From Bacteroidota bacterium (GTDB lineage Bacteria > Bacteroidota > Bacteroidia > Bacteroidales > UBA10428): a stretch of 8,766 nucleotides of DNA. Each line of letters opens with the position of its first letter. Positions within the stretch are counted from its first letter, which is position 1. A program made the translations under genes and the position numbers. Under the pieces are notes generated by a model. It was given only the letters and a program-made list of their open reading frames with translations. It was not told the origin of the DNA and searched no databases. Location: the NCBI GenBank assembly GCA_017860375.1, contig JAGDMB010000075.1, positions 1 to 8,766 of the forward strand, read 5' to 3'. Positions 6,174 through 8,766 of the stretch are shown piece after piece.

Positions 6174-7187
6174 TCAGGGGTTGGACGACATACGGAGGTA
6201 ATCGATCATCAGGGGGATATCGTATGGTTTGATACCGTGTTTCATAAGGTACCGGCTGTCTTCCTGCATTACCCTCGAAAACCATTCCAGGTCACCCGTT
6301 GCCACGGCCAGGCTTTTTTTATACTGCTCTATGGCAGCCGTTTTATTGCCCATGCACCATTTCACATGCCCCAGGTTCATAAAATCATTTTTATTTCCGC
6401 CGGCGGCGGTCACTTTTTCAAAATATTTTCGGGCGGTTTCAAATTTGCCAAGTGCAAAAGAGCACCAGCCTATCGGGCGCTGAATTTTTAAATTATCCGG
6501 TTGGGCGTATTCCACCTTAAAGAAAAATTTCAGTGCTGCTTCATACGCCTCCATTTCCATGTATGACTGCCCGATTTGGGTCTGGATCTGGAGGTTTTCC
6601 GGCTCAATCTTTTCTGCAAGCTGGTAATATTCGATGGCTTTTTCAAAATTGCCGGTTCGCTTATAGCACCATGCCATGCGATAGATCAACCATAGACGGC
6701 CGGGATCAATGATTTCCGCTTTTTGGTAGAATTCCAGCGCCCGCTGAAAATTACCGAGCTTCTGATGGCAAAAGGCTATTTTCTCAAATAATTCATAGTT
6801 CTTTTCCTTATCTACGATACGCTTATAAATGTCAAGGGCTTCGGTGAAATTGTTTTTTTCAAAATAAAATTCACCGATGTTGCGTATAATGACCGGATTG
6901 TCAATAAGGGTACGGAAAAACTGTGAATCCAGCATGGAAAGAGGAAGAGCAAAGATATCACTGAATTCACCTTTCAGCGGATGCAGTTTATAGAACCGGT
7001 AAAGATCCTGGAAATACTGGGTAAATACAGCTTTGTCGCGCATCTCGGCATTGATCTTTTCGTCCTCGCTGACCATCTCGTTCATGGCTTTAAGCTCCAT
7101 ATTGAAAAGCTCAATGACAGTCGATTTCTGAAATGGAGGCATGTGTTTGACATTGAGGCAGAATGAATATTTATCGGAATTGCACAT
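6174..7187 (-). CDS. TPR protein, C-terminal part downstream of the internal TAG
   Basis: This segment of 337 residues from the first ATG carries the TPR half of a large protein. About six consecutive TPR units lie at residues 99-302, with the expected pattern such as NNFTEALDIYKRIV, GNFQRALEFYQKAEIIDP, GNFEKAIEYYQLAEKIEP and GKFETARKYFEKV. It ends with HGIKPYDIPLMIDYLRMSSNP. The stretch before the repeats (DLYRFYKLHP and around it) looks like the family's linker, not a natural start. The frame stays open upstream of this ATG for 40 codons, right up to the TAG at 7308-7310. That extra sequence (including WFLPFYEANENVREAL) reads as protein, so the ATG at 7185-7187 is probably internal. No Shine-Dalgarno precedes it. 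Any product made alone would need re-initiation. The stop is TGA. Confidence 0.75.
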   Translation of the reverse strand: MCNSDKYSFCLNVKHMPPFQKSTVIELFNMELKAMNEMVSEDEKINAEMRDKAVFTQYFQDLYRFYKLHPLKGEFSDIFALPLSMLDSQFFRTLIDNPVIIRNIGEFYFEKNNFTEALDIYKRIVDKEKNYELFEKIAFCHQKLGNFQRALEFYQKAEIIDPGRLWLIYRMAWCYKRTGNFEKAIEYYQLAEKIEPENLQIQTQIGQSYMEMEAYEAALKFFFKVEYAQPDNLKIQRPIGWCSFALGKFETARKYFEKVTAAGGNKNDFMNLGHVKWCMGNKTAAIEQYKKSLAVATGDLEWFSRVMQEDSRYLMKHGIKPYDIPLMIDYLRMSSNP

Positions 7188-7307
7188 GAAGTGCGTGCGT
7201 TCAATGCCTTCGGCAAACTGATTGATATCGAAACCTTCTTTGACGTTTCCCAGGGCCTCCCGGACGTTTTCGTTTGCCTCATAGAAAGGCAGGAACCAAA
7301 TGCTGAT

Positions 7308-7310
7308 CTA
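7308..7310 (-). other. In-frame amber codon inside the TPR gene
   Basis: The local minus-strand codons are GAT TTT TTT AAC TAG ATC AGC ATT TGG. A run of seven A's on the plus strand (7314-7320) lies just before it. A slip there would change frame, yet the frame is the same on both sides. A substitution therefore explains it better than an indel. A single-base change from GAG, CAG or AAG would be enough. Confidence 0.85.
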
Positions 7311-8399
7311 GTTAAAAAAATCAAACCGTTTCAAATACGCAAATGCACCAAGAAACACATCGGCTCCTTCCATCTGAAGGTTTGAAAATTCCTCCAGCTT
7401 ATGGTATACATCGGGTGATTCCTTGAAAAAGGTTTCCCATTCCGGATTTTTCTCATCGCGGTTTTCAGAAGCGATCAGGCCTTCAAGATCAAGCTTGTCT
7501 TCAAGTTTTGATTTCATCTTCATCATTTCCGGCAGTATCTCTTCCTGGATCCGCCGTGTGATCTTTTCCGTTTCCTTGGCTTTGATGAACTGGATGATGA
7601 CCGTTTCCGTGTTCTTTTCAATCTTACGGTCTCCCTGTTTTGCCTTGAGCCTTTGCAGGACATCCGGATAAAATCCCAAGCGCTGATCATACACCAGCAG
7701 GCCGGTAATTAAACCTGTCAGCGCGCGTTGCCAAACCTGGTGTTCGGATGCTTCATAAAAATCAAAAAGGAGGTTTATCTTCTTACTGTCAAAATGTCGC
7801 AAAAGGGAAAGCGAAAGTGCACTGACAACTATGCATTTGTCATACCAGGGAAAGACAGGCGAAGAACAAATTCTCGAAAACAGCCTGATCTCGGTATCCT
7901 GGAATGTATCGGTAAGCCATATAAGGTGGAACAGGTCGGATATCCTTTTGCGGTCTTCCCTGAATTGTGATTCATCCCCTTTGGCCCCCGATTCTTCAAG
8001 AAGCGCTGTCATTTCGCTTTTGCTTTTCAGCTGCTCAAGATAGGCATCCGAAAGGATTACCGTGCGTTCCGCCTCCAGTTGTGTTTTATTCTTTAAATTA
8101 CTGTAGTTTAATAAGTTATTATTTACAATGAGGTCTTCCCTGATATCATCTGCCAGTTCGGCCAAAGATTTCAGCAAACGGGTATAGACCTTTTCTTTCT
8201 CAGGATCATCGGCTAGTTCAAAAGAATATTTCAAAATATTACGGTACGTTTCAAAATGGTTGTCAAGCTGGTTTTTCAAGTCGCGGTTTTGGCATTGATT
8301 CGCCATCACAGCAAGGGAATCAATAGCATCCTTTACACGCCTTGTGTATATATAATCATATACCAGGTTCATATTTCGAATCAGGTCCTTGTACTTCAT
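7308..8399 (-). CDS. TPR protein, N-terminal part upstream of the internal TAG
   Basis: The segment gives 363 residues from the ATG at 8397-8399 (MKYKDLIRNMNLVYDYIYTRR). It is strongly helical and charged. It has no signal peptide or membrane segment and no clear TPR consensus, and it looks like the N-terminal helical domain of a cytoplasmic TPR protein. A segment at about 184-250 (PWYDKCIVVSALSLSLLRHF and onward) resembles a helical-repeat body. It ends LGAFAYLKRFDFFN and then TAG, in the middle of what reads as one continuous fold with the downstream part. There is no Shine-Dalgarno and no exact TAnnTTTG box in the 190-bp gap upstream. I do not know its function; the plan suggests a scaffold. 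Confidence 0.78.
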   Translation of the reverse strand: MKYKDLIRNMNLVYDYIYTRRVKDAIDSLAVMANQCQNRDLKNQLDNHFETYRNILKYSFELADDPEKEKVYTRLLKSLAELADDIREDLIVNNNLLNYSNLKNKTQLEAERTVILSDAYLEQLKSKSEMTALLEESGAKGDESQFREDRKRISDLFHLIWLTDTFQDTEIRLFSRICSSPVFPWYDKCIVVSALSLSLLRHFDSKKINLLFDFYEASEHQVWQRALTGLITGLLVYDQRLGFYPDVLQRLKAKQGDRKIEKNTETVIIQFIKAKETEKITRRIQEEILPEMMKMKSKLEDKLDLEGLIASENRDEKNPEWETFFKESPDVYHKLEEFSNLQMEGADVFLGAFAYLKRFDFFN

Positions 8400-8462
8400 G
8401 CCATAAAGGGATTGGATTCACACTATGACAATAGTTATGCCAAAACAGATTGGCAGGGATCA

Positions 8463-8530
8463 TGCCTGATGCATTCGGTCATGAGAAGGCAGGGGCTCAT
8501 TGGTTCCGGCCATTTGGATCACATCAGGCA
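8463..8530. repeat. Long-range inverted repeat in the leader of the large TPR gene
   Basis: TGCCTGATG (8463-8471) and CATCAGGCA (8522-8530) are perfect 9-bp complements about 50 bases apart. Within the loop ATGAG (8481-8485) pairs with CTCAT (8496-8500), with CGG and CCG flanking it, so a branched or stacked hairpin is possible. It lies between the rhomboid stop and the TPR start and could be a structured leader or a rhomboid 3' end. The rest of this 190-bp gap shows nothing recognisable. Confidence 0.4.
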
Positions 8531-8589
8531 AAAGAAATTTTCCTTCCATTCTTCCTGATCTTCCGAAACCTGACGGATTTGTTCACTTT

Positions 8590-8766
8590 TCAGGTATAAT
8601 TCACTTTTCTTCGGGAGGTATCAAAAAGCCGGTATAGGAAAAGCCCTCCAAGAAATCCACCGATGTGGGCCCAGAAGGCGATACCCGTTGCATTTGAGGA
8701 AAGCATCAGGGAGCTTGCCCCGCTCAGCAGCTGGCCGACAAACCATATTCCGATGTAAATTATGGC
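8590..8766 (-). CDS. Rhomboid-family intramembrane serine protease, C-terminal fragment
   Basis: Only the last 58 residues are in the window; the gene continues past the right edge. Rhomboids cleave transmembrane segments of substrates inside the cytoplasmic membrane with a Ser-His dyad. Two hydrophobic helices are visible. The first (AIIYIGIWFVGQLLSG) belongs to a late transmembrane helix. The second, FWAHIGGFLGGLFLYRLF, carries the conserved HxxGxxxG signature with the catalytic His at residue 34 of the fragment. The catalytic GxSG serine lies upstream, outside the window. A short positively charged tail (SRRKVNYT) ends at TGA (8590-8592), consistent with a cytoplasmic end. It precedes the TPR gene by 190 bp on the same strand. 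The open frame was found by reading from the window edge, since no start codon is present. Confidence 0.88.
   Translation of the reverse strand, partial: AIIYIGIWFVGQLLSGASSLMLSSNATGIAFWAHIGGFLGGLFLYRLFDTSRRKVNYT

Larger units (their letters stand above)
6174..8399 (-). pseudogene. Large TPR protein gene interrupted by one in-frame TAG
   Basis: The two open segments are in the same frame and separated only by the TAG at 7308-7310. Read through, they give 741 codons: a helical N-terminal half, the amber at position 364, and a TPR half with repeats at about 503-706. I recall uninterrupted Bacteroidota TPR proteins of about 700 residues with this two-part plan. Whether this is a true pseudogene, a sequence error or a read-through gene is open. 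It lies 190 bp after the rhomboid gene on the same strand. Confidence 0.7.

Noticed and set aside
5995..6285. 96-codon minus-strand frame overlapping the end of the TPR gene
   Set aside because: Its first third runs through the well-supported TPR coding sequence in another frame, and the rest crosses the inverted repeats. It is most likely a repeat-derived frame.
7308..7320. A frameshift at the run of seven A's as the cause of the split TPR gene
   Set aside because: The coding frame is identical on both sides of the stop, so one indel cannot explain it. A substitution to TAG can.
7082..7324. 80-codon minus-strand frame bridging the TPR split
   Set aside because: It is in a different frame, and its Ser- and Arg-rich translation looks like a shadow. 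The true frame supplies the bridging residues.

Overview
The window is a piece of a Bacteroidota chromosome, most likely Bacteroidales or a close relative. Three things suggest this: the gene order rpsL-rpsG-fusA on one strand, promoter -7 boxes of the TAnnTTTG type (exact at 3092-3099 on the minus strand and 3367-3374 on the plus strand), and A/T-rich leaders that mostly lack Shine-Dalgarno sequences. The assignment comes from reading alone, without a database search. There are no tRNA or rRNA genes, IS elements, phage genes or CRISPR arrays.

Layout: (1) 12-3055, minus strand: the str operon, rpsL (S12), rpsG (S7) and fusA (EF-G), all intact, with a good promoter at 3092-3121. (2) 3056-3421: a divergent intergenic region with the str promoter, and a palindrome plus -7 box facing the other way. 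(3) 3422-4396, plus strand: an exported tetratricopeptide (TPR) protein, convergent with the next gene across a short perfect inverted repeat. (4) 4411-5887, minus strand: two flavodoxin-fold NAD(P)H:FMN oxidoreductase-like proteins. The upstream one carries an iron-sulfur-flavoprotein-like cysteine cluster; the downstream one lacks it. (5) 5888-6173: intergenic DNA with nested inverted repeats. (6) 6174-8399, minus strand: a large TPR protein gene cut in two by one in-frame TAG. (7) 8590-8766, minus strand: the C-terminal end of a rhomboid intramembrane protease running off the window.

The str operon is ordinary housekeeping DNA. The most notable signals are two apparent gene lesions in the right half. 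The first is an amber codon at 7308-7310: both sides are open in the same frame and together read as one 741-codon protein. The second is a probable one-base deletion near 5270, which seems to remove the natural C-terminus of the Cys-cluster flavoprotein. No complete gene here, nor the rhomboid fragment, ends in TAG; the stops are TAA or TGA. The amber could therefore be a nonsense mutation, an assembly error, or a sense or suppressed codon, and the window alone cannot decide. I found no convincing new multi-gene system.
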